A stretch of DNA of 64,000 nucleotides from Paramecium tetraurelia (GCF_000165425.1 NW_001799388.1:62001-126000), one strand, 5' to 3'. Positions 23,828 through 36,419 are shown, numbered from the stretch's first letter. Made by a program: numbers and translations. The notes: generated by a model from the sequence alone, not told the origin.

Positions 23828-24658
23828 TCACCTTCTCAGGGAATTTTCCACCCGATTGCATGTCTCGTTTAATAATCTGATCATTGTTCTTTCAGTTTCA
23901 TCTCTTTATATTTGTTCTTCAGCCAATTACAAGTTTAAATTATTGCTTATCTCTTAAATCATAGCCTTCATTTTGTTCTGAGATTCTTATCTCTAATGCT
24001 TTTCTTAATTCAATGTTTCCTACACTGAAAATAGTTATTCTCTTCTACCTACAAACCCTTGATATAGAATTTCTCTATTAATTATAATTTTATCATACCT
24101 CTCTTCTCATTCCTTACATCCACACTCAAATTTTGAATTCTATTCTCAATCTCATTTCTGTAATGCGATTCAGTCTCTTTTCTATACTATTGTTATTTAG
24201 ACTACTCTAATCTCATTTTATAAGATTTTTCATCCATTAATTTTGTTAATCTTTTCTCAAATAACTTACGACGAACTTTATCCTTTAAATAGTCTATTAT
24301 ACACTACTTTCTTGTTCTTTTAGAGTATTTTAACGAAAGTTTTTAGAATTAGTCTATTAATAAATTTTATTTTATTTTTCATTCTTGATTATTTAATCAT
24401 TTCTTAACGTTTCTTCTATTTTATTCAATTAATCTTATAATGATTGTAACCTACTAAGATCATTATTATGAGCAATCTGAACCTTTTAATTTATCGAATT
24501 CAATTTTGCTTCATATGTTGCTTTTTTAGTGTTCTATCCTCATCTATTGATAATTAAGAGAGTTTTTCGTTCAATTGAATTACTCGAGAATTATTTGGAG
24601 ATACTACTTGTGTATTTTTATAGTATATTGAAGTTCCATAAACAAAGGACACAATCAT
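23828..24658 (-). CDS. SF-assemblin / beta-giardin family (striated rootlet protein)
   Basis: The rod-like coiled coil and the family's typical segments are present: RRKLFEKRLTKLMDEKS, YRKETESHYRNEIENRIQ, EKFYIKGLQETL and MIRLLNETCNRVENSLRR. SF-assemblins polymerise into the striated fibres attached to basal bodies; Paramecium has a large family of them. Introns of 20 and 29 bases are removed. An A run (24532-24537 on the plus strand) is one base short: restoring it joins LSIDEDRTLKK to ATYEAKLNSINQK and makes the coding length exactly 261 codons. Confidence 0.9.
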
Positions 24659-24741
24659 AGAAGAATTTCTGAGTTTTTATCTATTTGGGGAAAAATATAT
24701 TGAGCTATTTAACATATAATTAATAAAATATAATAAATAAA

Positions 24742-25889
24742 ATGAATAGAACTCCTCATATGGATTAATTGATCTCCAAAATCTATAGATAACGTAAAAA
24801 TGTAAGTCTAATATGTTAACAAAAAGTAAACTCCAAATGATTATTCTAGAGAGATGTACTCTCATCCAAATAGCCATTAAACATCTAACAAAGACCTTTT
24901 GAATTTGACTAGCAAATAAAAATTAAATAAATCGTGTAACTACAATTCGAATTTACATCAACGACTCCAATCCAAAGCAGGAGGAGATATAAAATAAAAA
25001 TTATTAGATGAAAGTAAATGTATGTAATTACTTTCACAGTTTTAAGAGGATCACATTCTAACATTTCAACTAGTTATTTAATCAGTACACTAAAAGAAAA
25101 AGTTAGTGAAAAGATCAATTAAAAAGTTTAAAAATACAACACTTGCTAAGAAGCCTCATCATTCACCGTGCCTGAAAAAGAACTCTCCCCAAAACCTATG
25201 TTTAAAATTCTTGAAAACTTTCTCTTTGCTGAATGTTAAAACCTCAAAAACCAAGTTTCACTTAACTCATTTCAAGAACTACTTGATAAAATGGAAATAA
25301 AAGAGCAATCTTTAAAAATCTCAATTTTTGCAGATTTAAAAAAGCTTTTCATTATCTTAGCTTAATCTATTCGAAATGATGTTCAAACGTACAAGAAAGA
25401 AATCGAATCTCTTCTTCGATAAAATAATTCGTTGAAATCCCAAATCCAAGAAATGAATTCTCAGTTGGATAAATTCAAATCTGTTATTGAAGATTAACAG
25501 AAATAAATCAAAATTAAAAGCGAAGAAAACTTTATTTCAATCATGAATACATTAAGATCTCATGGAGTTGACCCTCGAAAAATGTTGAAAAAATGTTAAG
25601 ATAATGTCGAAACCTGTAAACTCAAATAAGAACAATCTGAATTCATAGATGAATCCTAAAAATATAGCTCAGATGATTCTATTCCATTTGGTAATTATTG
25701 CTTATTACTTTAGTCGATCCGCAAACAATAATAAAAAATGAAAAAAAAGTAATTGGACTAGCTCTAAATTTAAATCCCTTAAAAGATCCAAAAAAAGCCC
25801 CTATTGGATATTAAGATGAATTTATGGCTAATATTAATGAATTCAGCGAAAGTTGGAGATAATAAGCATTAGCTGAAAAAAGATTTTGA
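24742..25889 (+). CDS. Coiled-coil protein, 359 residues
   Basis: Introns of 25, 20 and 23 bases splice to exactly 360 codons. The Ser/Asn-rich N-terminus (MNRTPHMDQLISKIY) leads to a conserved-looking helical region, FKILENFLFAECQNLKNQV, FQELLDKMEIKEQSLK and FADLKKLFIILAQSIRNDV, then coiled coil (LLRQNNSLKSQIQEMNSQL) and LRSHGVDPRKMLKKC. The strong sequence quality of the helical core suggests an old family, which I do not identify. The start region is divergent from SF-assemblin (84 bases). Confidence 0.8.
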
Positions 25890-26112
25890 CTTTTTATTTT
25901 ATTTTTTTATATTGATTAAGTAAGATATAGATTAGACATACCTTGAAGAGATTGTTAAATGATTGATTATCTAATATTGTTACTAATTATGACAATTGTT
26001 TTCAAAAAATTGAATTTCATCATAGAATACACATATATTATTATTACGTCAACCCCAATCCACATGAATATTCAATATAAATAAAATCAAATTACTCAAA
26101 AAAAGACAGAAA

Positions 26113-27767
26113 ATGCGACCTAACAAACCCTCATAAGATGCCTTTGATGAAGTGCAAGGATCCTATTCAATGGACGATCAATTTAATGTATAAGAAGGGT
26201 ATAGAAATTCATATGATGAAATTCCGGCAAATTAACTTAGGTACTCTGTTTATAACATAGTATAGTGGAGATGAAGCATTAGAAAAGAGTTTTATGCAAT
26301 CAACAGGTCAATCATCTATATGGCAAAAAAAGGCATAAAAAACTTCGATTCCAATGACATCTGTAATTGTAATGAAGAGTATGGTTGGAGTGGGAATTCT
26401 AGGAATAGTATTAAATTGATTTTAAATTAGCCTTATGTAGCATCAAATTTTGGGGCTATTCTAACAATAATAATTTTGATGATCATCTTTTGTTTGGGAA
26501 TCCTATCATCGAGTCTATTGTTAAAATCTAAGAATCTTTCAAAAAGAAGTAATTTTTCAACAATCGGGTTTTATATCTTTAAGCATAAATGGATTATTAT
26601 AGTAGTGAATGTAATGATAATATTATCAAATTTGGGAGTATGTTTAAGCGAATTAATGTAATTAATCGTATATATTTTTAGTATTTTTGGAGACACAGCA
26701 AGCAATCTTATAAATTATTTTACTGATAGAACTACAGATGATCAACCATTCTATCTGAAAAGACCAGTTTTTCTAACAGTAATAAGTATATTATTGCTTC
26801 CTTTTCTACTTGTTAAATCTATTGAGAAGTTGAGATTTGTAAGTTTATTTGCTATTCTATCAATCAGTTCATTTTCATGTCTGGTAGTCTATAATTTTTT
26901 CAGAATTGATTAAACTAATAGTGAATTCTCATGGTGGATTCCTGATAATTTCAATATTAAGAGAGCTTTAGCATCTATGCCAACTTTGATATTAGCATTT
27001 AATTGGCAATTTAATCTATTTCCAATTTATAAAGGGATGGCATAACCAACTGATTAGAATTTAGTCACATCAACAATTCTTGGATTTTGTTAGGGATCTT
27101 TCCTATATTTGATAGTAGGATTGCTAGGATATGCAACTTATGGAACAAATGTAATAAATCTCAATAAATTATAGATTCAACCAAACTTTTTATTAAGTAT
27201 TGATGAAGAGGACGTTGGCGCAACTTTATTTGTTATTTTGAATTTAACCTTTGTGTTTTCTACAACTCTTACATTGCCGGTGATATTTTTTGGAGGAAGA
27301 AACAATTTTATTTAAATGATCAAACAATTCACAGTAATGATTTTTATTAAATGTAGGAAAATAAAAAAGTGAACATTTCGGCCAAAAAGAAACTATTAGA
27401 TAACTAATAAACTGAGTAGTATTACAAAGATTTGTTGTAATTCAAAAAGAAATCTTAAGCTATTCGATTTTATGGGATCAGTATTGGATTGTTTATTTTA
27501 TTGGCTATTGGAGCAGTTTTCATAAAAAATTTAGGAACTGTCTACAATTTATTAGGATCCGTAGCATGCAATGCAATTTAATTAGGACTACCTACATTAT
27601 TCTATGTATTTTTGGTAAAACAAGTGAAGAAAATGAAATTTCGAAGTTATTCAAATAAATTATTTTATGTTTTTGTGTGTGTTCTTTTAGGTGTAAGCAT
27701 AATTTTAACATTCTTATGTGTGACCTGTGAATTTATTTAACCAGAAAAAGAGGTTGCTGATGATTGA
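26113..27767 (+). CDS. Amino acid transporter, AAAP/SLC38-like
   Basis: Introns of 25, 23 and 23 bases splice to exactly 528 codons. After a hydrophilic N-terminus the domain opens with the family-typical TSVIVMKSMVGVGILGIPYV. About eleven membrane spans follow, for example IIVVNVMIILSNLGVCLSEL, PVFLTVISILLLPFLLV, LASMPTLILAFNWQFNLFPI and GLLGYATYGTNVINL. This family moves amino acids across plasma or vesicle membranes, usually with H+ or Na+. The substrate cannot be read from the sequence. Confidence 0.9.
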
Positions 27768-27833
27768 TATTTGTATAACTATTTATAAATAATAAGAAAA
27801 TTAAAGGAAGTATTTTAATAAATAAAATAAATA

Positions 27834-28953
27834 ATGGATTAAAATTCCGCCAATCGAGATGAGAACTCAGTCTAGGCAAAACTCAGAAGGAGAAGAAACG
27901 ATTCAAATAATAGAGACTATTCTTGTGGTTGTGGAAAAAGCTATTTAAGTTATGCAGCCCTGTATACTCATTTAAAGTATGATGTAAATACGATCGAAAG
28001 ATAGAAACATGATTCTAAGGCTCCTGATGGAACTTAATTGCCCAATAATGCAAATTAAAGACCAGGAAGAGGTAGACCAAGAAGAGTAACTTAAATATAA
28101 TATACTATGAGCAAGATGATTAAGATAGAAAAAGTGCTAAATCTGATGAAGGATAATCAGAAAGTGGAAATGAACCTGATGATATTCTGGAAGAGCTTTT
28201 AACTTTTTTGGATAGTTTAGGTAGTTTTAGATAAACTGAAAAACTGTCTAGCGATGTTGATATTTAGGCTTTTCTTCTTTCAAATTTTCCTTAAACTGTC
28301 TTTTCAAATTATCAAGAATATTAGGGAATATTTGATTTATTAAAAGATATTACAGATGAAAAAGTACTCAATGTTTTAATTAAAAGATTAAAGTTTAAGA
28401 TATTGATCAAATTGCTAATGAACCTTTTGATAAGGATAAGTCTTTGCGTAAAACAAATATTACTAAGATATTGGCATATTTCTTGATATAAATAGGTCCA
28501 AAGTTAAATGCTGAAGCATATAGAGAAGTAAGTAATTTTACTAGATATTTTAATAGATGTGTATATTCATCATATGTTTTTAAAAATGTTTGAATACGTT
28601 GGGTTATTTCGCACTCTAAAAATACTACTAGGATTAAAAGAATGGAGATAATAAATAATTGGATATCAAAGAGGGTGATATTTTTTAAAATATATTTAGA
28701 GGTCTCACAAAACTAGGAGTTCTGTGATGTTCAAAATGGAGAGCATATGCTATTAATTTCAAATGAATTTATTTTAACATCTTTACCTTAATCTTATTCA
28801 GGATTAGAGAAGGTCGAAAAGAGTTTCAAAATATTTGGTAGTTGTGCTGAAAAATTAAAAAATGCTGTGTATGTTACATAGCATTTCTCGTATTGGTTAT
28901 ATTCTTTAAAATTTACAAATTCAAGATTAGATTTTTATACTGAGGATGATTGA
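27834..28953 (+). CDS. C2H2-type zinc-finger protein, 331 residues
   Basis: Six exons with introns of 21, 26, 23, 29 and 25 bases splice to exactly 332 codons. A single finger reads YSCGCGKSYLSYAALYTH, then KYDKHDSKAPDGT after the first intron, a C-x-C...H-x5-H arrangement. Next comes RPGRGRPRR, an AT-hook-like basic patch, suggesting DNA binding. The rest is acidic and helical (DDILEELLTFLDSLGSF, DIKEEVSQNQEFCDVQ). It is probably a nuclear protein; the specific role is unknown. Confidence 0.8.
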
Positions 28954-29015
28954 TCATTTTTAATTATAAATGTGTGTTTAAATATATAGACAGAAATTAT
29001 TAATTAAATATTAAA

Positions 29016-29909
29016 ATGAGTGAGTTGGAATATGTGAATCTTGAAAAACAATCAAAAGGAAATAAAAACAGAAATAATAATTAATTCAATAGAAGAGGAA
29101 GAAGAGGAGATAGAAACTTTTCAAACAGAGGATCTAGGCCTTAATGGAAATAAAGATAAATACAATAAAGATAATAATAATAACAAGTACATCTTTTTGA
29201 AAACATTACAGGGATAATAAAGATCAAACAGATTCAGAAGAATACCAACTGGATAAGCTAGAAGATAAAGATTAAATCGAATCTAAAACAGGCCTAGATA
29301 ATAGGAAAGGGAAAGAGGTAGAGATAGAGTGAGGGAAAGAGTTAGAGATAGAGATGGTGAAAGAGATAGAGAAAGAGAAAGAGAAAGAGAAAGAAATAGG
29401 GAAGAATAGAGATATACTAATAGAGATAGGGATAGAGAAGTCAACTCAAAAGGACCTAGACCCAATGTAATTGTCAGAGGGTTAGATCCACACCAAACGG
29501 AGACTGGACTTAGAGTATAATATCTTATTTTAACATTTTTAGGAATTCTGTTCTTAATTTGGACCAATGGAGATGTGCAAATTGGAAAGAGACAATTTTG
29601 GAAATGTTAGGGTATTATATTTAAATTATTTGAATATAGCCTGAGGGAATTGGTTTGATTAGATTCTTTAAATAAGAAAATGCTGAATTATTTGTTTCAA
29701 AAGTTGATGGTGAGGTAGTCAATGTCAATGGAGATGATAAAAGTGTAAGTATTTTATATAATTGGTAGTTGAGAAGACTGTCTGCTAAATTAGTTGGGCA
29801 GAATAATAAAAATAATAATGAAAGATAAACTAGTGGAATTCTTAAGATAAGCAGAGGTCCTATTCAAAAGTAATTATCATCTAACATTATTAGATCATGG
29901 AGAAGATGA
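29016..29909 (+). CDS. RRM RNA-binding protein with Arg/Glu-Arg/Asp repeats
   Basis: Introns of 25, 28, 28 and 24 bases splice to exactly 263 codons. The N-terminal half is Arg/Asn/Gln-rich (QFNRRGRRGDRNFSNRG) and then a run of RE/RD dipeptides, as in splicing regulators. The C-terminal half is an RRM: NVIVRGLDPHQTETGLREF, FGPMEMCKLERDN and GIGLIRFFKQENAELFVSKV. A role in pre-mRNA splicing or RNA processing is likely. The dipeptide run is encoded by a purine-rich GA repeat at about 29311-29400. Confidence 0.85.
29311..29400 (+). repeat. GA-rich microsatellite inside the RRM gene
   Basis: Near-uninterrupted GAGAAA/GATAGA units encode the RE/RD dipeptides. The same tract gives a false Leu/Ser-rich frame on the other strand. 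Confidence 0.8.
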
Positions 29910-30118
29910 AATGGTGATATATGAATTAATAATATTAAAAACAAATCCTAAATATTTAGCATTAACTATGGTAAATAGCTTTATGGAGAAGTCTTTATAA
30001 GGATGTATTGTATTTAGATAATAATAAACATACTCTTTAGACTTTATCTATAAACTACTATCTTCACATATATTATCTATAATTATACACAGTTACGATA
30101 CGAATAATATGAATACAA

Positions 30119-31301
30119 TCATCTAATTTATTGCATTACTTTTAGGACATCTACCTTTGATTTAGGTTCTCTGATTTTCTTTGGTTCTTGCAAACAATAT
30201 TTGATCATAAAATATTTTAATGGATCAATCACTATTAAATCTAATAGTAAACTAGGTAGATATTCAATAAACCAATATAAATTATCAAAACTTAGAAACA
30301 CAATGAGCCAAATAATTATTCCAATACTTGAAATCCAAAGCAAAATTAAACCATATTTCAAATTTTGATGATGACGAACAATGCCTTTTATTGCATAATA
30401 ATCACTTATTTTGAACAGGAAACAACAGCTTGAAGTAATCCCAATAATAATCCACAAATTGAGATTTGGTAGATAATGAATAAGCACTCCTGACACATCC
30501 AAACAAATTAGTTATCTAAAATATGTAGTAAGGGTCATAAAGGTTCTTGATATCCCTTCTTTATGGGAATAAAATATTTTACTAAATTAATGACATTTCT
30601 ATTTTTATTTTTATTTATACATAAAAATCATTTTGTGGTTTTGGTATTTAATAATTTGGATCGCATTTGATAGCTTCAGCCTTTCCAAAATTACTAAATT
30701 GTGAAATTCTTGGTTGATTTTATTAATATTTTTGGTTGCTTGATCTCGGTGTAAAATCACCTACACTGCTCCTATCGCTTTGTATTTACGATAACTTCTT
30801 TCCAGGAGTCCTTAAGCTTCTCCTATTTGTAGTCTATGCAGTCTCAATTCCTTCAAAAGTGCCAATTGTAGGTTTTCTCAAAATAGTCTTTCTCAATGTA
30901 TTAGATCTTTGAGGAGTTCTATTAATTCTTGGAGATTAGACTTATTTTGTGTCAACAGTAAAACGAATCGGAGAATTTTATTCTGTAATATTTCTTTCTC
31001 CATTACTATAAAATTAATCCTCTTAATTCAAATTAGGTGAATTATCTCCTGGATTATTAAAAAAATCATCTAATTCGTTGTTTTCAAATCTAGTTAATTG
31101 TTGGCTTCTCATTTGGCTCTATATCTTTGATGTAATTGGTAAAATTCCAAAAGTTGTTTCACCTGGTGTCTTATTAATAGGTTGTGGAGATACTGATGCT
31201 AGTCTATATGATTTATCTAAAAGATATCCGATCAATATAATCAAGATAATGAATACTGTCCATGATGCTAAATATACTAAAATTATTAAGTTAGTAATCA
31301 T
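30119..31301 (-). CDS. Multi-pass membrane protein with long soluble loop, 386 residues
   Basis: A 22-base intron (GTATAAATAA...AATAG) joins two frames into exactly 387 codons. Residues about 3-30 form one membrane span (WTVFIILIILIGYLL). A Ser/Asn/Thr-rich hydrophilic segment of roughly 190 residues follows with TPQRSNTLRKTILRKPTI. Then a cluster of four or five spans: LICLDVSGVLIHYL, LNLWIIIGITSSCCFLF, LILLWISSIGIIIWLIVFL and YLPSLLLDLIVI. The block EGISRTFMTLTTYFRQLI before the cluster looks like a conserved cytoplasmic helix. The family is not identified. Confidence 0.75.
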
Positions 31302-31806
31302 AATTTATTTTATAATATTTCTTTCAAAAATTCTATCTTGATTCCAATGATACAAAACTTTAAACTTTTGAAAAGTGAATCATTATTAATTAATAGCAAT
31401 AATGCTCTAATTCTATTTGGAATTATGAATTTTGTATATAAAGGAAGATTATTTATATCTATAATAAAAGCCAGATTTATTTTGATTTATTCTTAACTTT
31501 TTTGTTAATTGATCTCTTTTAGTCTGTAATCTCAAATCATATAATCAATAAATCAAATATCTCTAAATTTTTAATTCTTAAGTTATTTTAATAATTATCA
31601 TTCTACATATATTTTGATTTATTTCAATTGCAATTATAATAAAAATGAGAATAACAAAATTTAAATAGATAATAAACAAAATGAATAAATAGAGTATATT
31701 TATATTTTCAAAACGACTCTAGAATTTAGAGTGAAATATATATTTGAGTTTATTTTAAATATTATTGTTGTCATATATTATAACTCTATCTATTTAGTTT
31801 TTCTCA
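31302..31806. other. Intergenic, no gene seen
   Basis: About 500 bases of AT-rich DNA between the start of the membrane protein gene and the 3' end of the MYND-kinase gene. No supported frame. Confidence 0.4.
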
Positions 31807-32945
31807 TCATTTATCTCTACCCATGCATGAGAATAAACTAACTATTCTTTGAAAGACATTTTTATCTTCATGAGAACTTTTAGGAGCAATTTATTATTGT
31901 TGGTAGCTTGCTTATGTTTCATCGGAATATGAATATGAGTTTTCTTCGTTTTTTAAATTATTCTGAGATTCCTTAGTAATATATGGATGTTATATTATCT
32001 CAGTTAATGTGATTCTTTTGTCAGGTTCAGGAACTAGCATCTTAATAATCAAATCCTTAGCATAGGGGTCAGCCATAGTAAAAGAGGGTTCAGTGAAATT
32101 TAGAATTTGTTCAATCATTTCATCTTCAGTGCCTATAGAATTTATTAGATTATGAATACCAGAAAGGATTGGTTTTTTTTCTAGCAACCAATATAGGAGA
32201 CAACCTAAACTCCAAATATCAACAGAATAGGATTGTGGATAATTCCTTAAAATTTCAGGTGCCATGAATTCATAGGTACCAGAAAAGTTACTTATGACAT
32301 CCTTTTAAGTAGCCAAACCAAAATCGCATAATTTAACATTATTTTTGTCACTTAACAATACATTAGTTGGTTTGATGTCTCTATGGATTATTCCTTTATT
32401 GTGGAGATATTGTAATGCATTGCATAATTGAATTATTATCTATTTTGGATTAACTTATGTAGTAGTGGTCAAATGACCATTTTCTAAAAACATAGAAATT
32501 ATATGAATACTTGCATATTCTTAAATCAAATATAAATGATCGTCTTTCTCTAAGAATTATAATAGTTAAATGATGTATTTGTGCTTTAGTTATTTGTGTA
32601 TTTTAAGTTCCCTGTAAGCTAGATTTTTATTTATTTTTTTTATCGCAAAATTATATCCATTCAGTTATTTTAAGTACACCATTCCAAAACTACCTTTTCC
32701 TATTAGATTCATTTCATCATCCAATTAACTTACAGTTAATCTAGGAACTATTTCAAATAAACCATTGCAAACCAATTAATGATATCCCTCCCTATACAAA
32801 ATGTAATCACTAAGTACCAATCGAAGTCTCTACATTTAATAGAACAATAGAATGCATTAGAACAATTGTCACAAGTTATCTAGGTGCCACTTATTATAGA
32901 GTTGTATTGTATCTGCTCATTGCATTTCGAGTTTTAGCAATTCAT
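31807..32945 (-). CDS. MYND zinc finger fused to a Ser/Thr protein kinase
   Basis: Introns of 26 and 27 bases splice to exactly 362 codons. Residues 3-51 match a MYND finger: Cys3, Cys8, Cys25, Cys28, Cys34, Cys38, His47 and Cys51 with [20 protein letters not shown]. The first pair is spaced x4 instead of the usual x2. The kinase domain follows from about residue 75: [39 protein letters not shown] and MAPEILRN, ending QHPYITKES. All catalytic residues are present. MYND fingers bind proline-rich partners, so the finger probably directs the kinase to targets. The fusion is unusual. Confidence 0.9.
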
Positions 32946-33027
32946 GTTTAGGTTTCAGAAAAGGAAAATTTATTAAACTAAAATAACAAATACATTTTAA
33001 TCGTATTATATGTGTATTAACATAAAA

Positions 33028-33541
33028 TCAATTATAGCTATATGGTACAACAATCTCCTCTTACTAAATAATAAATCACATAATCTTACATGATGTAAGG
33101 GAACCAAATCAATCCAATCAGCACTGTTCAATGGAAGCAACCCAATGTTGTATAATTTATACAGCACTACTCCCAACTACAATAATCCAGCAGATAAATA
33201 AATCAATTTATATAAAAACAACGATATTCCTCTGTTCTCCAATGATGAAAATGCTTGATCCATTTTCGCAATTGTGGAAATGGCTTACCATAAAAATTAC
33301 CCAATGATAACAATTGTAAATATGTTCATCATATTTCCTGTCATATACAAAGTGAACATAATCATAAAAATGTTTCCAAATCCTCCCTTAGCAATACCCA
33401 TGGCTTTCTAAATTGCTTACTAAATGGCCTTACTTTCTCTAAATCATCCCTCAACTCTTATCCCTAACAATCATCAAATGCTTTTTTATAGCCCACAGGA
33501 TCAGGTAAACTGTTTTCTCGCTTTATTTTGATTTCCCACAT
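33028..33541 (-). CDS. EMC4: ER membrane protein complex subunit 4
   Basis: Two introns of 26 bases splice to 154 codons, somewhat shorter than the usual 180-190. Family features are GIAKGGFGNIFMIMFTLYM, a membrane span, DQAFSSLENRGISLFLYKL and NIGLLPLNSADWIDLVP near the C-terminus. EMC inserts tail-anchored and multi-pass proteins into the ER membrane. The start MWEIKIKRENSLPDPVGYKK retains the typical LPDPxGY segment. Its start codon is 33 bases from the stop of the upstream gene on the same strand. Confidence 0.9.
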
Positions 33542-33574
33542 ATAAAATATATATTCTTATTATATAAAATTATA

Positions 33575-34641
33575 TCATCGTAATTTCGATTATCCAATTT
33601 CTACTTTATAGAGTTCCTTATAGATTACTGAAATGGATTTATCAAGAGTGGAAATTAAATGTCCAGAGCCTTAATGAACTATAGGAGCCTAATAGATTAT
33701 AAGAGATTCTACTTTGCTATTTCTTTCTTTAATTATATTGCATTTCTTTAAGATTTATTTAGAAGTTTCAACAGGGTTGAAAGTCTCTGTTTCATTGCCT
33801 TGTTTTGGCTAAGTTCCATTGTCCTCCTGTTTGTTTTAGTTTTCGTATGAGATAGTTTTTTGTCTTTCTTGAGATGTAGGCGGTTTTCTTTTGCTATCCT
33901 CTTATGTATGAACCTAAGGAAGTGATCGTGCATGATCCATTATAGATACTTAGTATTTTTATATATATTTACATGGTAGATTATTGTACATAGTTTGAGC
34001 AGCCTAAAAATGAGTTTTATTATGTAATGATGGTAGCAAATTCTTTGCTATCAGTCTTGATAAGTATGCCTTCCTTTCTAATGAAGACATGCCTTCTGAA
34101 AAATGTTCTATATTGAGAATCTTTTTATTATCAAATTTCATGTTCTCCACTTGAGATTGAGTATGATCTTTCAAAAATTATTCTATTCTTGCTAAGGCAG
34201 TTTTATCTCTATATCTAAAAACATCTCTTTTTATGTCTTTAGAAGGATCTCTTTCTCTAAAGCAATATTTTCCTGCCTTTAAATTTGGCAAGAAATCCAA
34301 ACTGTTATTCTTCTCCTATGCTTCTTGGATTCTATCCTTTTCATGCTTAAATCCTTTAACATATATTTGTGGATCTCCAAGATTCTTTGTAGGATCTTCA
34401 TCTCTAAATTAATATGCCTCAGGTGGCTTGTACTCATTGCATACGATAGGTTACTCCAACATGTTTATCAGAAAGTTTTCTATTCTTTTCTTATAGTTTT
34501 TGGATAATCTTTGATTAAGTTCTGATTTAATATCTCAAAAATACCTTTACGATTCTCCCTTTACTTTATGTACTCCTTTTTGATTTTGTCTATCTCTTTT
34601 GTGAATGCCAATTACTTATCGTACTGGTAACTATTAAACAT
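33575..34641 (-). CDS. Unknown protein, about 339 residues
   Basis: Introns of 23 and 24 bases splice to exactly 340 codons. The N-terminus is helical and basic (KEIDKIKKEYIKQRENRKEL). A conserved-looking middle contains YKPPEAYQFRDEDPTKNLG, AGKYCFRERDPSKDIKRDVF and LERKAYLSRLIAKNLLPSLH. The tail is Gln/Thr-rich and ends ISTLDKSISVIYKEL. The repeated FRxxDP motif suggests a cytoskeletal or ciliary protein, but I do not recognise the family. Confidence 0.75.
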
Positions 34642-34732
34642 ATGACTTAATTTTACTCTCCTTTATAATAATAAATTATATTTATATAAAATAATATATT
34701 AGTAGTTATTATATTCTTGTTACAAATTTACA

Positions 34733-35220
34733 ATGCAATTCAAAGTTAATGAATGTTATTTATTCAAAGTAAGAATATCTCCTACAATTTTCATCCTTCA
34801 ACATAAGATTATATTGTATTTTAATTTATTCAAATTTCCCTATCATAATATTCTTTAAACTGTCTTCCATATGTAGAACAGATAATTTAATTTAAATATA
34901 TGCTCCAAATAATCTAGAGAATAAAGATTAGATTCAATTAGTTATTTGTTGATTTAAGAATTATTCTATTAGAATTTTCAACTCAAAAGATAAAATTGCG
35001 AAAAAGAGAATCTTCTTATATAACTAATATTTAAAAATTACTTCTTTAACATTTATAGTGATTCACTATTCAACCAACTTAAAAATTGAATAATATTGAC
35101 CTATTCTCTATACTCCAAGATATCATCTCACTAATAGAAGAAATTCAAAATATTGAGATAGTCTTTAAGCTAAAAATATTGTATCTGATAATTGTAATTA
35201 ATTTATTTAGATGAATTATT
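34733..35220 (+). CDS. Candidate gene of unresolved structure
   Basis: A frame from ATG 34733 stays open for about 115 codons with plausible helical content (RLDSISYLLIQELFYQNF, LKRQNCEKENLLIQ). It is followed in another frame by NNIDLFSILQDIISLIEEIQ. I could not find an intron set that joins them, so this may be a gene with a sequence error, or chance frames. The rest of 34642-35321 holds nothing else recognised. Confidence 0.3.
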
Positions 35221-35321
35221 CAAAATCATAATTTATTTATATACTAAAATTAATATTTGTGTTTTGTATATATAAATAATTCAAGATTAAAGAAGCATTT
35301 ACTTCTTCTATCAACTTCCGT

Positions 35322-35844
35322 ATGAAACAAAAAAACTAATTTTAGTTGAAGAATGCAAAAACTTAAAGTATTTATTCGTCTGAATCAACAATTCAAACTC
35401 CTTCTAGATAATTATCACCTAAGTCACCATAGATTTAGATTTCATCTGCTTTATCCTATTCGAGTATCACCCCTTAATTATTAAATAGATTTGCCTGTTT
35501 AATCTGATGCATTATATTAGGTGAAAATAAAAGAACTTTTAGAAGAAAATTAAAAGTTGATTCATAAAAGCTCCATGCAAGACTTAATCATTAATAGATT
35601 ATAATAAATAGAAGAATTGGAACCAACACGATCAAGCAGAATTAATACTTTAAACAATACTCGCAACAATAGCAAGAAACAAATCAATAAAATTTAAAAC
35701 TTCGTTTACACTAGCCAAAAAGAGAGCAAAGATGATAAACTGCTATTCACATTCTACAGTCCAGAACCAAATCAGAAAACCAATGTTTGTAAGCTTCCAA
35801 AGGTGTTCTAAGTGATTCCAAAGAAGAGAAAATACTTTATATGA
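35322..35844 (+). CDS. Unknown Ser/Gln-rich coiled-coil protein, 165 residues
   Basis: A 25-base intron (GTATCACCCC...AAATAG) joins two exons into exactly 166 codons. The N-terminus is Ser/Thr/Pro-rich (SIYSSESTIQTPSRQLSPKS), with many SP sites suitable for CDK/MAPK phosphorylation. A short coiled coil follows (VKIKELLEENQKLIHK, LIINRLQQIEELEP), ending VFQVIPKKRKYFI. An upstream in-frame extension to about 35211 is possible. No domain recognised. Confidence 0.6.
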
Positions 35845-36116
35845 CCAATTGTTATTATTTGATAACATCGTTAATTTATAATTTGTATCTGATCTTTAAA
35901 ATTAAGGATTTATCTTATTTATTACTTTAAACATGGGGATTCTTAGGAAAGCAGTAGAATTAGTATAATTTCATTTTTACATTAATATCATGGTATTTTT
36001 ATCTTAAATTACTTATCGTTTGATAATTTTATTTTTATTTTTAAATCTCATTAGTTCTCTATATTTTATTAATAAATTCTATATTCAACGGAATAACCAC
36101 TACCAAAAATCAAAAT

Positions 36117-36419
36117 TCATCTAGAATTTGTCTATTAACATTATAATAGCTTAAATTACAGTAATTCAACAAAGATCCAACATATAATTGAACCATATCT
36201 TATACAAAATATTGAGATATATTATCTCAAAAATTACACTTCCCTAACAAGTTAATGATAAATCATTTGTAGTTACGATAATATTTACTGTAAACTCCTT
36301 AAATGAGAGCTATCATGAATTTCAAATAAAGTGTTTCTCATTTCAATACTGCTATCCAAAAACATAATCAAAGGAGGAATATAAAAACACAAAATATTTG
36401 GGTTAATCCTTTAAAACAT
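36117..36419 (-). CDS. Small unknown protein, 100 residues
   Basis: A single frame of 101 codons contains IPPLIMFLDSSIEMRNTLFE and HLRSLQQILSQLQMIYHQLV, which look like real helical protein rather than chance AT-rich translation. The C-terminal third is hydrophobic and less convincing, so an intron may truncate or alter it. No family recognised. Confidence 0.45.

Noticed and set aside
24677-24877. Hydrophobic minus-strand frame resembling a membrane protein
   Set aside because: It lies opposite the 5' exons of the coiled-coil gene at 24742, which splices to an exact frame.
29283-29567. Long Leu/Ser-rich frame on the minus strand
   Set aside because: It is the antisense of the GA-rich Arg/Glu repeat of the RRM gene; the plus strand has phased introns and an RRM.
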